Shown here piece by piece: positions 24,257-35,937 of a stretch of 49,926 nt of DNA. Position 1 is the stretch's first letter; each line of letters starts with the position of its first letter. The position numbers and the translations under genes are program-made. Source of the DNA: Paramecium octaurelia (Eukaryota > Ciliophora > Oligohymenophorea > Peniculida > Parameciidae); assembly GCA_905182995.1 (NCBI GenBank), contig CAJJDP010000038.1, positions 44,565 to 94,490 on the forward strand, read 5' to 3'. The notes under the pieces were generated by a model. That model ran no database searches. It was not told the origin of the DNA and saw only the letters and a list, made by a program, of their open reading frames with translations.

Positions 24257-24975
24257 ACAACTGTGTCCAAAACAAAATAATATTGCCAGTGGCAAATACT
24301 TTAAATTTAAGAAAAGGAAATTAATATCAAAGGATGAGTAACAAAAATTATTAAATATAATAATAAAATATTTTTTGTTATTAACATACCAATCATCTTC
24401 AACTAAATCGATTTAATTCTAAATAGAAAAATATAAAGCTAACTTTTCTTAAATTTTAGTTAAACATTTTGTATGTTTAAGTTTTTGGTAAACAATAGCC
24501 TCTCAAATATCATTGAAAACATGAAGCATACTTATATTTGAAAAGCAATCTTCTGTCTTTAGTTTCATACAAATAATTAATCAAAATAGTTCTCAAAATC
24601 AAAAAAAACTTTTCTATAATTGTGCTTGTTATCATTGATATGTCTAAAATGAAAGCTTAAATTCCTAATATTCTACTGTCTAAAGAATAATAATCATTCC
24701 TTTTTGCAAATCAATTCACCAGATATAAATTTTAAGATAACCTTAAGTAAATTTGAAGAAATTATGCTGAAATATTAAATTTTTATTTTATATTTTATGA
24801 GATTAATATTCGAATATAAAGCAAATTCAATCAGTACAACAAATGATAGTACCATAAAATGAAGCCATAGCCCCAGTAATTACTTGATTTTTTTACAACT
24901 CAAACTATAAACATAAATGAATAAAATACTCTCCCGTTCAAATTTGTTTGAAAGCATGCATCAAACAAATAGCAT
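24257..24975. other. no resolved gene
   Basis: AT-rich; probable upstream region of the plus gene at 24976. A short inverted match lies at 24933-24972 (gttcaaatttgtttgaaag and tcaaacaaat), which may be fortuitous. Confidence 0.3.
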
Positions 24976-25599
24976 ATGGTGTTAGAAAAAGAATGCAAAA
25001 TAAGAAGATTGGATGATAGATAAAAGCCAAAATAACAATCACAAGAAGCTCAAAAAGAACTGGAACTAATAAAATATTTATCAAATAACTTACAGATCGG
25101 GTTAAATTTTTTTACAGAGAACATCAAACAAATTAGTGAGATGAAATTAAAAATAAAATTTCCAATAACAGAGGAAACCACAGCTAAAGCAGCTACAAAA
25201 TCCCCTAGAATAGCAAACAATAATTACATCCAAATTATGATTTTGAATTTGAGGCAAAACTTCCAAGTAAAGATAAATAACAGGATGTGTAGCTAAACAC
25301 TAACCCAAGTAGTACGAAAATACTAGCTGATAACTAAAATAAACTATGCAAATACTTGTCTATTATTTTTTTAAATTCCAAATTTTCCTAGAAAAATTGT
25401 TAAAAATAAAAATATAATTAAAGAAAGTAAAGGCAAGGGACTTTAACTTCCTTAGTGAGTATCCCAAAAGTAAACTATTGATAATGGGAATAGTAACAAC
25501 ACAGATAGGATGGACCATAATATGTATACTCCTAAAATTCCACATAAGAATAATCTCTATGTTGAAAAGTCTTAGTCCTTCAGTAAATTAGAATTCTGA
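24976..25599 (+). CDS. hypothetical protein, 196 residues, one intron
   Basis: The ATG at 24976 opens MVLEKECKIRRLDDRQKPKQ, then a helical region (EAQKELELIKYLSNNLQIG), TEETTAKAATKSPRIANNN and, after the intron, NNTDRMDHNMYTPKIPH, ending NLYVEKSQSFSKLEF at the TGA at 25597-25599. The 33-nt intron 25427-25459 (GTAAAG...GTGAG) is a multiple of three and contains an in-frame TGA, so retention would truncate the protein. No signal peptide or known domain. An antisense frame at 25363-25545 is a hydrophobic mirror. Confidence 0.6.
25427..25459 (+). other. 33-nt intron with in-frame TGA
   Basis: GT...AG. Removal joins codon ATA (Ile) across phase 1 and lets the frame continue 46 more codons to a coding-like end. 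Confidence 0.6.
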
Positions 25600-26673
25600 G
25601 GCGGTATTGGCACCAAACTATGATTGAAGTATTCAGCATAAGGAATCACTTGATTTTATTAATATTATGAATATTATTAATATTAGGCTTATTGTTGGCA
25701 ATTTTCTTATTAAGGAGCTAATACTGGAATAAATTTAATGTTTTAGTTGGTTTTATCTACAAATTATTCTTACAAGCCTTAATCCTATGATTATTGATTG
25801 GAATATTAAGTTTTTTAAAAGTTGGGTATTTTGCTTCTTACATATATTAATTAATAACATTTATAATACTAAAATTTATATTTAATTTAACTCAGACAAT
25901 ATAGAATCATTTCTATACATTCTAAATTATTATTAATAATACATTTTCATTAGTTATTATTACACTTAGAATTTTCAATCAGGATAATACTTTAGGTAAT
26001 AATTAAGTGTGATTGTCTATCTTCTGAATTTTTAAGTGTTTACTAGAGCAATTTACTGTTTTTCATTATATTTATAAATGATCTAACTATTTTTAAAGAT
26101 CAAAGTAGATTTTGTTTTAAGCTTGAATAATCAAGTTTTTTTTAAATTTGTAATTCAGAAGGACTGACACGTTTTAATCTATTCCTAGTTCAAACCTACT
26201 TTTTATTTTTTCAATTAACTCATAATTAGGCCATAATACATATTATTTTAATTGCTTGTTTCATTGTAATTTTACTATAAATATTATTGTCAATCAACAA
26301 TTAAACTCTTATAATATATTAATTTTTTTATTTTAAGAGTTAAGGCTAAATTACATAGTAATAGAGTTAACGTTCTCATTAGTTATTTCTAATGAAATTT
26401 TTTAATAACTCCTTGATTTAGCTATCAAATAAAGATTTATATTTATTAAATAGACTCACAATTTAAAAAATTGTAGATCTTACTTCAAGTTTCTGGTAGT
26501 ATAAAAAAGGATACAAAAAAATCGATAATTTATATGGCACGACTTGGAGTTAGCCAGAATAATACGATAAATATATTTGGCCTTTGGCTTTTTTTAAAAT
26601 TTTTTTCAATAGAATTATAAATTCTTAATACTTAAATGTTCGGTTTTTATTTAAAAATAATTATATTGAAAAG
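25600..26673. other. possible membrane-protein exon, otherwise unresolved
   Basis: At about 25660-25990 one plus frame is strongly hydrophobic (LGLLLAIFLLRSQYWNKFNV, FIYKLFLQALIL) and would suit a multi-pass protein, but it contains a TGA near 25790 and the other plus frames are open too. From 26200 to 26673 the sequence is AT-rich and likely holds the promoter of the E3 ligase gene. Confidence 0.25.
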
Positions 26674-28148
26674 ATGTGGAAATTTTAAAAAATTTTCTGG
26701 ATTCTGCCTTTTATTCAGTTGTCCTTACTTTAATAAATACAGGATATATATAATGTTTCTGAAAATAAATTTTACAAAGGCATTTGGACGCTAGAAGATA
26801 AAAATCATAAAATCGATGCTCATTAAGTTTAAGGATTGGTCAAATTTTCTCATAATTCTATTATTTACAAAGGTTTCAGCAATAATGATCAGCAAGATGA
26901 ACAGTTTTATGGAGACATATCCCTTAATGTCAAACTCTTCTCAATGTAATGTTTCAATTATATCAAAGAGCATTGAAAGGTATTGGAAATACACATATAA
27001 AAGCAGATAATGCTTACATTCAGTGTAAAAATGAATTTACTATAGAAATTTAGGTGGATAATAATACTAAAACAGTGTGTGATAGATAATTAATCGTTAT
27101 TTTTTAATCCAGCAACCATAAATTACCTCAATGCAATTAATTATTGAAATTTACTACACAAGCAAGCAATGAAGAAAATTAAATATAACTAATTATAACT
27201 GAGAATATTACTTTAATCTTTTTCATCTATTAATTAGTATTGCCTTTTATATTTCGCAAATTTGTTTTGCATAAAAAGATGAAATTAAGCTAAGTAACAT
27301 ATGAAATATTTTTAGCTGTCTTTGATAGCATTATTTATTTATTTTGAAGATTTGGTGTTTATATATGCATTAATTTTTAATTTTGTAAATAATATTGTTA
27401 AAAATTTAGGATGTTTATTTTAACAATAATATAAATCTTGCTATTTTCATAATTTATATCTTATAATGTATAGTGCTCTTTGGGTTTGCTTCATATTTTC
27501 TTGAAGAAAAGGGGAAAAATTGTAAAATTAAAAAAAATCATCCTTGGACGTCACTGCCAATAGTTCTGTGTAAATATTTTAACAACATTTAGGTGTAATA
27601 ATAGGAATATGTGCTGCCACTATTTTTATGGCTTTTTTATGTTTTTACTTTTTGTTTTTTCAACTCATCTATGCTTTAGTTCTTTTTCCTTAAGTTATAC
27701 ACAATATTAGATGGAACTCTATAGAGAAATTTAATTTATTTTATCTTTTTGGATGTTTGTCATCAGGATTGCCTTTTTCAGTATTTATTTCATATTAAAA
27801 TAGACATACTTGCAATTTTATTTAAGAAGCATTAATTCTCTAGAATTCGATTATCTATTTATAATATTATTTTACGGTATTTATCTCATATCTCTTTTGC
27901 TTCTTTATTTACAATATAAATATGGATCAAGATGTGTAATACCTAAATGGATATTGAATAAATATTATTAGGATTGTGCTATTTGCATGGATTCTATTTT
28001 AATAGCTGATATGGAGAATCAACTTTTGTTTTCCCCAGTTATTTTGACATAGTGTCAACACAAGTTTCATGAAAAGTGTCTAAGAGAATGGTTATTATAG
28101 AGGGAAGATTGTCCGTTATGTAGAACAAAGTTAGATGAGATGTAATGA
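26674..28148 (+). CDS. transmembrane RING-H2 E3 ubiquitin ligase, Tul1/DSC-like
   Basis: 452 residues from six exons. Introns: 26946-26968, 27294-27315, 27385-27409, 27570-27592, 27781-27803 (22-25 nt, all GT...AG, frame fully preserved). The ATG at 26674 begins a signal peptide (MWKFQKIFWILPFIQLSL); a lumenal domain follows (YKGIWTLEDKN, FYGDISLNVKLF), then about seven hydrophobic segments with the conserved LFPQVIHNIRWNS and LYLQYKYGSRCVIPKW before the RING. The C-terminal RING-H2 has all ligands: CAIC, CQHKFHEKC, CPLC. This layout matches yeast Tul1 and plant FLY1-type ligases, which ubiquitinate membrane proteins in the Golgi/endosome. Family assignment is firm for RING, good for Tul1/DSC type. 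Confidence 0.85.
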
Positions 28149-28801
28149 TGAAAATAACATTAATTATTAATCCATATATCTGTATTATTTTCTTAAGAAT
28201 CAATTATAATTCTTAATATGATTTTATATATATATAGGACTTATTAAATATATAATGATATTTTAGTATGGCTTATTTTATATTTATTCTCAAAAATTCA
28301 AGCAAATCTAGCAACAAAAATTTAGAATTTTGACTTTTTTGAACAAGAAAAGAAGCATTTAAAAGTTTAAGCACTTAATTATAAAGAAAATTATTTGTTT
28401 TTTAATTGCTGCAATGGAATAAAGCTACTCTTCTAAGCACTATAAGAAGTGAAATTATTTAATATACTCGATTATTAAATTTAATTAAAGATATAGAGGC
28501 AGGACTTTCAATTCTGTTTTCTTATATCACCCTTATAATAAATAGTATATGGAAAATTAAAATGACTATTTAAATGAAACTTTAATATTAGATTATCTTA
28601 GATTTTTGAAAGTTAAAAAATTTGTTTATTAAAAGAATACTTTAAAATTATAAATTAAATAAAAGGTTTTTCATCTAATTACATGTTTTATTTTTTAATT
28701 TTAATTGATCCAAGAAATCATTAATTTTTTCTTTTAGTTTAAAGAGCTTCAGATAAACTTCAGTATTTATAAAGGTTTACTTTATAGATATAATTCAGAT
28801 C
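28149..28801. other. intergenic, convergent gene ends
   Basis: Lies between the stop of the plus E3 ligase gene and the stop of the minus gene at 28802. Short plus text near 28400-28560 is weakly coding-like; nothing is supported. Confidence 0.3.
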
Positions 28802-30190
28802 TCAAATAAAACTTTAGACACCTGAGGATTTTGGTAGATCTAGGTACTCACTCGAATTGCATGAAGATTTCTGTTTTTAGGGAAATTAAGGCAAGTAGCG
28901 GACACAACATTACAGGTTCTACTTATAATTTATGAATAGTATCCGCATTTTACTCACAAGGAGAATCTGAATGAATTATTCCAAATTATTGCCTTTTTTA
29001 CAATTTTGATAAATAGAAGTTTTTTAAAATAGCGTATCCTTCAGATGAATAGTGCCGTTCTTATCTTTGATTGGTTAATCATGTAATAATGAATTCCATA
29101 TGCCATAAACATAAAGTTCTTCAACCAGTTTAAAGCCCATGTCTATCATATCCTTATTTCTTAGCCATTTATTCCATGATTAGAAGCCATTAGATCTTCA
29201 ATAATCCTCTTCTTAAGTACTAGAAGGTAATCATTCCTATTCGTAATATTATGTAAATTTATTTTTATTAAGAAATAATTTATTCCAGGAACCCTATAGT
29301 CAAACAATATTACCATTCCAAATAAAGAAAACTTTAATACCACACCTATAAGTCTTAACATATTTTATTGGAAAGGCTATTAAAGAAACTATCTCCCCCC
29401 TTTATCCACAATGTTTAATTCCATTTTTCATATTATCCATCAACTCCTTAAAATATCTATCCAAATATCAGTTATTATTCTATAGGAAAGAATTATTGGC
29501 CATACTATTCATAACCTTTTTCTGAATTTGCTAACTTCTTAATGGTTCTGAATCTGAGTGGATGTTAAAGGTATTGTTAGCATTTTATTATTTTCATATA
29601 GAAATCTTCGTTATTTCTTCATCCACACTACTGATTTTTTTCCCTTTAGTCTAATCAACATACTTAGACCAATTAGACTATATGAACTACTTTTTTTTCT
29701 TATTTGGTTATTTTTTCCAAATATCCAATAATTCCTATTAAAATTGATATAAGAGTACACAGCGAAGAACCTCCGAGTCATCTATCAGAAAGTGAAATGT
29801 ATTCTCCAATAATTTATACTTTATTAATAATATCTGATGGCTTTACGGAAACTTGTTATACTTAAGTATGACATCCTGCACCTAATTGAGTCCATTGAAA
29901 ATTCTAGATAACTTGTTTTAAAATCTGATCGCTCATTCTGAAAATTCTCATTAGAGTCTCAAACTTTAGTTGAAAAACCAACAAAATTCCTTCTCTTTAC
30001 CCAACTCAGTAACCTCAATTTTTAAACTAATAGTCAATGGTGCATTGAATACTTGGTACTTAATCCTCTTTTAATCAGAATCAGCTTAAAATTAATACTT
30101 TTCTATCAAGATGATAAGGGTATCCCTTTTCCAATAAAACCCAGAAAACTCTTAAATTTAATTATCTAAGAATATTAATGTGACTCTCAT
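28802..30190 (-). CDS. unrecognised multi-exon minus gene
   Basis: The ATG at 30190-30188 starts MRVTLIFLDNQIQEFSGFYW; the stop is TGA at 28804-28802. Coding runs through KIEVTELGKEKEF, MSDQILKQVIQNFQWTQLGA, SEVLRCVLLYQFQQELLDIW, DQTKGKKISSVDEEITK, RYFKELMDNMKNGIKHC, MGFKLVEELYVYGIWN and DKNGTIHLKDTLFQK to SEYLDLPKSSGVQSF. Several junctions fit 20-28 nt GT...AG introns, but two do not resolve, so this could be two adjacent genes. It is divergent from the gene at 30364 with 173 nt between the ATGs, a probable shared promoter region. No domain named. Confidence 0.55.
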
Positions 30191-30363
30191 AATATAAATA
30201 TAAATTTCATTGTTAAGAAAATATACCTAATAGTAATGCAGATATTTCTAAACTTTTCAAATGATTAATATGACTTTAACGGATACTTAAATCACAATCG
30301 CTTTTATTTTTCCATATTTTATTTGGCTATTTCAAAAAAAAAAAAAGAATTAAGAAGAATTGA

Positions 30364-30751
30364 ATGTCACAAAAAGATACTGTTTGAAAAAAAGTGAAAG
30401 GAGGGCATTAATGTTTATAATACCTTAGGAAAAGAAACAGGAGAACTTTTCGGACTTAGGATGTTGATGGAGACATTGATGAAAGAAGAAAACATGAATG
30501 ACCTATTTCTAAAGAATTATTTATAGGAAAGAAATAATTAAAATAAAAGAATCATAGAAGGACTAATTATAAAAATGCATAATTGCTGGTTGGATAAAGA
30601 GAAAGTGGATATATAGGCGAAGGAACTTGTAAAAACATATTTCTCAATACTTTTAATGCAAAAATTGGAAAAACCATAGTTTCTATAATTAAGGTTTGTT
30701 ATATTTTAATAATCTGATATTCATTTAACTCAATAGATTTAAAAGAAATGA
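30364..30751 (+). CDS. hypothetical protein, 122 residues, one 19-nt intron
   Basis: The ATG at 30364 (MSQKDT) is followed by a 19-nt intron at 30382-30400 (GTTTGA...GAAAG) and then a clean frame: EGINVYNTLGKETGELFGLR, MLMETLMKEENMNDLFLKN, NKRIIEGLIIKMHNCWLDKE, KVDIQAKELVKTYFS. The TGA is at 30749-30751. Without the intron the frame stops at TGA after eight codons. The last 25 residues are less coding-like and the gene may instead splice to exons further downstream. No family recognised. Confidence 0.55.
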
Positions 30752-31426
30752 ATGTAGGTTTCTATAAAACAACCAAGTATATGATATTATTTCAATCGAA
30801 AAGGGAAGAGTTCTTGTAATGATATTCCTTTTAACTGATAATTTCAATCAGTAAATTCCATTTCAAACCATTCGTATTTTATGTTTTTCTAAATTTACTT
30901 CAATTAAACATCTATGATAACTATTTTTAAATCTAATTAAGAAAGTTAGAATGACCTCAAAGGCTATGACATTAACAACCTTAGATTTCAAATTTATAAA
31001 TAGAGGAGAATATTTATCAAGCTTAGTTAAATAATTACAGGCAACTCCTTTATTATTTTAAACTGAGTATAAAACTATTTATCTATTAGCACCCAACAAA
31101 AGTTTAAAAAAAAAAAGGTTATATTATTCCCATAATAACAAAAACGTATGATTATACATTAATAATTACTAGCTCTAACTTTATTTATTATAAGAGGCTT
31201 TTGATTAAATTGCAAAAATTAACACTGTATTTTCGTACTTTTCAAATAAATGATTTTTCAAAGGTTAAGTAATCTATTTATTCAAGAATAATGAGACAAA
31301 ACATCTTTCGGAATGAAATAGCCAAAAACTGAAACCATCAACTCGATTTATTAAATCAACAAACATCTATCAAATTGATAAACATCTAAGCATTCTAAAC
31401 AAATCTATACCATCCTCTATCTAAAT
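30752..31426. other. no resolved gene
   Basis: AT-rich. Near 30750-30900 one frame reads KRNECRFLQNNQVYDIISIE and could be a further exon of the gene at 30364. Confidence 0.3.
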
Positions 31427-32342
31427 ATGAATATGAACATTGATTTACATTTTGATAATATTGATTTACTTAAAAAATATCTCTAAAAATCTAACCACAG
31501 TAATAAACTATCCATATCTATGTAATTTAATAATTTTCAATTTTCTTCAATATTAGAAGATTTATATTTATTAATACAGCATTCTCTCTCTATATCTCTT
31601 CTCTTATTAATAGAGTAATTCTATAGATTCTTGTAAAGAAAGGAATTCCTTTTTATTGATAATAATCATGAAATAAAAGGATTTATATTATTTTGGCTTC
31701 AAATTATATTATCTTAGCCTCTCTATTACACCTTACCGCCTTAGATATTGGTTTTAAAGCTAAAATTGATTCTTTATGATCTCAAATCTTTAACCGAACT
31801 TTGTTTATATTTCGAATTTGATTAATCATTCAGAGAACAGGCATCATGAACTTCTTATTTTTGATAGCATAACTCAACAGATAATCAATTATTCTGATAT
31901 TAAATTATTTATAAGTATTCTAGTTGTTAGAGTTAGTATTTTTAATAGATTATTATTCAAAGCAATTGGTAATTTTCAATTTACAAAAATAGAACTTAAT
32001 CATTCATAAATTTCAAAATGCTGTTTAACTTCTAGTCATCATGATGCACATCAAATATTTAAATCATAGCTCTTAATAGTCATAAGAGAAATGTCTGAAA
32101 ATAGATTTATAGATAAGAACTACGTTGCTCAATTTATTGCATATCTAAGAAGTTATAAAAATAAAAATACTGATTTGCAAACATCAAATAGGTTCTAAAA
32201 AGACTTAATAATTTATTATATTAGAAAAAATCATGAATTAATTCTAAGATAGTTGTTATTAATTATTAATATTAAGTGTTGTTACAATATATACACAGAT
32301 CAAACCATATGCCAATAGGCACAATTGATTTATTATAGTTGA
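31427..32342 (+). CDS. unrecognised protein with one frame break
   Basis: The ATG at 31427 opens MNMNIDLHFDNIDLLKKYLQ and reads on without TGA through SSILEDLYLLIQHS, RKEFLFIDNNHEIKG, LKSLTELCLYFEFDQSFREQ. At about 31848 the frame must change by +1 to continue as HHELLIFDSITQQIINYSDI, LFKAIGNFQFTKIELNHS, REMSENRFIDKNYVAQFIAY and NTDLQTSNRFQKDL, to the TGA at 32340-32342. No GT dinucleotide is available there, so the break is an indel (sequence error or mutation). Two long coding halves in register suggest one gene of about 300 residues. No domain recognised. Confidence 0.5.
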
Positions 32343-32620
32343 ATAGAAGTTTATCATAATGTAAAGTAATTGAATAAACATATTTATTTATAAAATTGAT
32401 AATTTATTTTAGTATGATACTTTATTCTTAGCATTAAAAAGGCCTTTTCAGATATTTTTTTTATTGTCAATATCTAATTTAACTTTGTTACTTTTACTAC
32501 ACTTAGCTTATCTTTTGATAATTATAAAATTCGAAAATGCATTAAACTAGGTTTTTTTAAAAGAAATATATTGTGAAGATTGAAATATAAATAAACGTTT
32601 GTTTCATTCAACAGGACTTG

Positions 32621-32878
32621 ATGGCCTTAATATCATCCCTAGTTAGCTCCATCTAACATATGTAGTCAAACAATAAGGCTATGCTACATATGGGCAATAA
32701 AATATCAAAATAGCTATGCTTAAAATCAAATAGCTTTGAAGGGGAACCAGGAGTATGAATAGAAGTTAGAAAGGTTTTATCAAATGATTTACAAATTCAA
32801 TAACATTAAAGTGCTATCATTCAAAATTAGCCATTTAGATCCAAAATTATTAATGATTATGACACGCTTAAAAAATGA
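32621..32878 (+). CDS. small hypothetical protein, 78 residues, one 21-nt intron
   Basis: The ATG at 32621 gives MALISSLVSSIQHMQSNNKA, MLHMGNKISKQLCLKSNSFE; the intron 32753-32773 (GTATGA...GAAAG, 21 nt, phase 0, in-frame TGA) leads to VLSNDLQIQQHQSAIIQNQP and a basic end, TGA at 32876-32878. Both exons read as protein and the splice is exact. The competing unspliced frame through the same DNA (KLERFYQMIYKFNNIKVL) is also open, so a longer alternative product cannot be excluded. Function unknown. Confidence 0.5.
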
Positions 32879-33321
32879 AGGATATGAATAGGATGCATTT
32901 AATCATAAAGAAATTTGCAAAAGAATTTGATTCCACCTTCTCATCAACTCCTCAGCATTATAGTTTTCATTAAACACTTTTGATAATCTTGCACTGTTTC
33001 GCGGTTTACCAAGACTTCAAAATCAATTGCCAGACAAAACTCTTATTTCTGTTTATGGATGAATCTTGAATGATATCATTATCATAAGTTTCAGAAATTT
33101 GATTTCTAATAACCACTAGTTAAACTTTAATTAATTATTGAATTATATAATATTAAAAAATATTGTTTTAAAAATGATGAAATGAGGGTATTTATCTAAT
33201 ATTATAACAATTGAATAATTGGCTATTAAAGCAGATAAAGAGAAAAATATTTATTTAATGAAAATTTGTATATATTAAAGGAAAATGTTGGAATGAGAAA
33301 TTTACAAAACAAATTAATGAC
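32879..33321. other. no resolved gene
   Basis: AT-rich between the small plus gene and the minus gene end. No frame supported. Confidence 0.3.
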
Positions 33322-33624
33322 TCAAGATTCAATTTTGAAAGAAATCAATTAGAAGTGCTCTTCAGTAATAACATTCAAGCTATTTAATGTGTTTAAATGT
33401 GCCTCAAATAAATTTACCACTATCAATTTCTAATGTAATATTTATTTTTCTAAAATATTCAAAAAATATTTATAATTTTTTATCTTAATTCTATTTAATA
33501 GCTAATCTGTTAAATTAAGCCTAATATTTGATTTCGCTTATGAAACATTAATCTTTGATTCTATCTATGAAATAATACATAAAAACACCAATATTAATAA
33601 TATTTTCTTATTGGCTTTTTACAT
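33322..33624 (-). CDS. putative secreted protein, 100-codon frame
   Basis: Minus ATG at 33624-33622 begins MQKANKKILLILVFLCIISQ, a well-formed signal peptide, followed by SKINVSQAKSNIRLNLTDQL and KNYKYFLNILEKQILHQK to the TGA at 33324-33322. It is short for a secreted enzyme and probably continues through a small intron. The mature start loosely recalls BPI/LBP-type lipid-binding proteins; that is only a suggestion. A plus frame at 33293-33928 (211 codons) overlaps completely and is also TGA-free; I prefer the minus strand because of the signal peptide. Confidence 0.4.
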
Positions 33625-34411
33625 GAATATTCCTTAATTAATCTTCTATACCCCCAAGATTTATTCTATTCCTAAAAAAACAATGAAGATAGAAATCGAA
33701 ATAGTAAATAGGGTATTGAATTATATCATTTGCATGATACTTTTATTTCATCATTTATATGTTTTATATATATAATATATAATAATCTTATATTTAACAT
33801 TTAAATACTTGCCAATATTATATTAATTTTTTCTATTGAATTCTTTCAGCTAAGAGCCAATCATTTCTTTCAATTTAATGTGTATTCTAACAATTTCTGT
33901 AAAATCACTTTAATTTAAAATTCTATGATTTTTGTATGCCTTGTTACATCTCATTCCAAATTTTAAGATAGAACACAACAAAAACACTTTGTTTATAATT
34001 CAATTTTTTAGCATCTAAACTCTTTTTATTTAGAGTTAAATTTCAAAAAGTTGAGTATTATATGTTGTAGATTTGAGTAATCACCTTATAAGAAAAGGAA
34101 CGTAGTAAGTATTAATTTTATGATCCACCCCCTTATCAAAATTAGAACCGCAGTATTTACGACGATAATTCTATATTTCCGTATAAAACATAAGGAAATC
34201 AGGAAACGATGCGCAATAATTTAGATTTTTCATTAAAAATATGTTAGAAAGCAAAATACTCGCAAGATTAGGGAAAAGATTTAAGCTATTTTTTAATACT
34301 TTCTCAAGATTTTTGGCTTCTAATAAACTCCTTTGAGTTTATAGTCCAAAATAATTTCAGCTGAGTTTTGGTCCTGGTTTAATATTGGTCTTAATTGTCT
34401 AACAATTGAAA
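33625..34411. other. no resolved gene
   Basis: AT-rich with short frames; probable regulatory space between divergent genes starting at 33624 (minus) and 34412 (plus). Confidence 0.3.
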
Positions 34412-34921
34412 ATGGATTAAAAGGATCTCCAGATTCTTAAGCTTGATAGTCTGCAAAGAATTGTTATTTAGACAGTTAAGATAAAACAAAAAAATATATT
34501 AGTTTTTAAATAAATCTATTTTAAACAAGGTTATACAAGTAATCATTAGTGTAACAGGAAGAAAAAATATGTGTATTAGCAAAGAAAATCGCTTTTGGTA
34601 TAGAAAAGTTGTCAGCTTTAAACTTAAACATAACAATAAGATATAAAAGTAAAAGAAGAAATGTTGAAAAAATATTGCGTAATATAGAAGATTAAGTAGT
34701 AGAAGCAGAGAGGAAGAGAAATTTGGAGAAGACAACTTGAACATGAAGGAATTAAGAGTGGTTTCTAATTGGAAATGGCCTTAGGAATTTATGAGAAAGA
34801 GGACAGTCATAGACATTTTGAGAATCAACTTACAGAACCGAACAAAGGAGAGGGAATAAAGTTCATTTAGCAAATATAGAAGAAATGGCTTTAGGAGGCT
34901 TAAACATCGTAGCAAAAATGA
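34412..34921 (+). CDS. Gln-rich charged hypothetical protein, 169 residues
   Basis: One frame from the ATG at 34412 to the TGA at 34919-34921 with no stop: MDQKDLQILKLDSLQRIVIQ, a Gln-rich middle (TQTQQQDIKVKEEMLKKY), then REIWRRQLEHEGIKSGFQ, IYEKEDSHRHFENQLTEPN and a basic Gln-rich end. Many of the Gln are TAA/TAG, so under the standard code this gene is invisible and its antisense (34499-34744) appears as a hydrophobic false ORF. No family recognised. Confidence 0.55.
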
Positions 34922-35101
34922 AGTTATTTGATTCCAATAAATCTTTGAATAAATTCTTTATTAACAAATCAAAGTATTAAGAAACAAGTTAATAGAATTC
35001 TAACCAACTATTAAAATTACAACAACTGTGTGTTTTAAGTTAATGTAATTTACCACATAGATTTCTTTTGGATATATCATTTTAATTAGAGATGTTTTTG
35101 A

Positions 35102-35584
35102 ATTTAACAAAGAAACATTTAATTTTTAGAAATAAAGTTTTATTTGGAATATCAATTAAATTTCAGCTTAAATATTAATAAAGTATAGAAATTGAACATA
35201 AATAAAAGCAACGACATCTTTATTTATACCAATTTATTTGATATAGTATAACTTAAATGCAGAAATTCAGCTAATGTTGATTGCCCATAATTTATTCAAA
35301 ATATAAGAAAGATAAAGGCTTCTGTTATAAATGAATAATAATACTTTGATAATTAAATGATGAAATAGTGTTCAAAACAAAATCTGAAATTGGCTTAGAC
35401 TATTCCGATTCAAAATAATTGTGCCAGATATAACAATAAAAATACTCTTGTTAAAATTTATTTCTAAATATATTAAATTAATGAGAGAAAAATGAAACAA
35501 ATAAGATATAGAATTGAAATTCAACCTAAAAGTATGAACTACATATTTTAAAATAATGAAATTTAAGTTCTTTTCTTTTTATGA
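35102..35584 (+). CDS. hypothetical protein, 3' exon
   Basis: A TGA-free plus frame from about 35102 to the TGA at 35582-35584. Text is clearly coding: NDIFIYTNLFDIVQLKCRN, SANVDCPQFIQNIRKIKASV, QQYFDNQMMKQCSKQNLKLA, INERKMKQIRYRIEIQPKS. No ATG near the start of the frame, so an upstream exon is expected; the gene at 34412 lies in the right place and orientation. Function unknown. Confidence 0.5.
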
Positions 35585-35937
35585 TAATTTTTATATCAGA
35601 CGAGAAATCGATTTATATGACTGTACATTTTCTTAACATATGAACATCATAATATTTTAATTTTAATCGTTTTCACAGCATGTATCAGATGATTTTCCAA
35701 ATTAACTGATTTTACTTAAGATAATAGAAAAGTAAGAAATAAAATTAAAAAATGATTAAGGATAATTAGGATATTTACAATTTCAAAAGCAGCAAAAAGG
35801 TTGTATTGTGAAATAATTGAAGACAATAAGATAGGATTAATATTTTTAGAAATATGAATTGATTTGTTTTTAAAATAATTTAAGAAGTGAAACATTAACT
35901 TAAATAATTATATATTTATAGAAAAAATATTAAATAA

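Noticed and set aside
27370..27810. Frameshifts in the RING gene
   Set aside because: Three introns (27385-27409, 27570-27592, 27781-27803) account for all frame changes.
34499..34744. Minus ORF with strong hydrophobic and Leu-rich text
   Set aside because: Antisense of the Gln/Lys-rich plus gene at 34412-34921.
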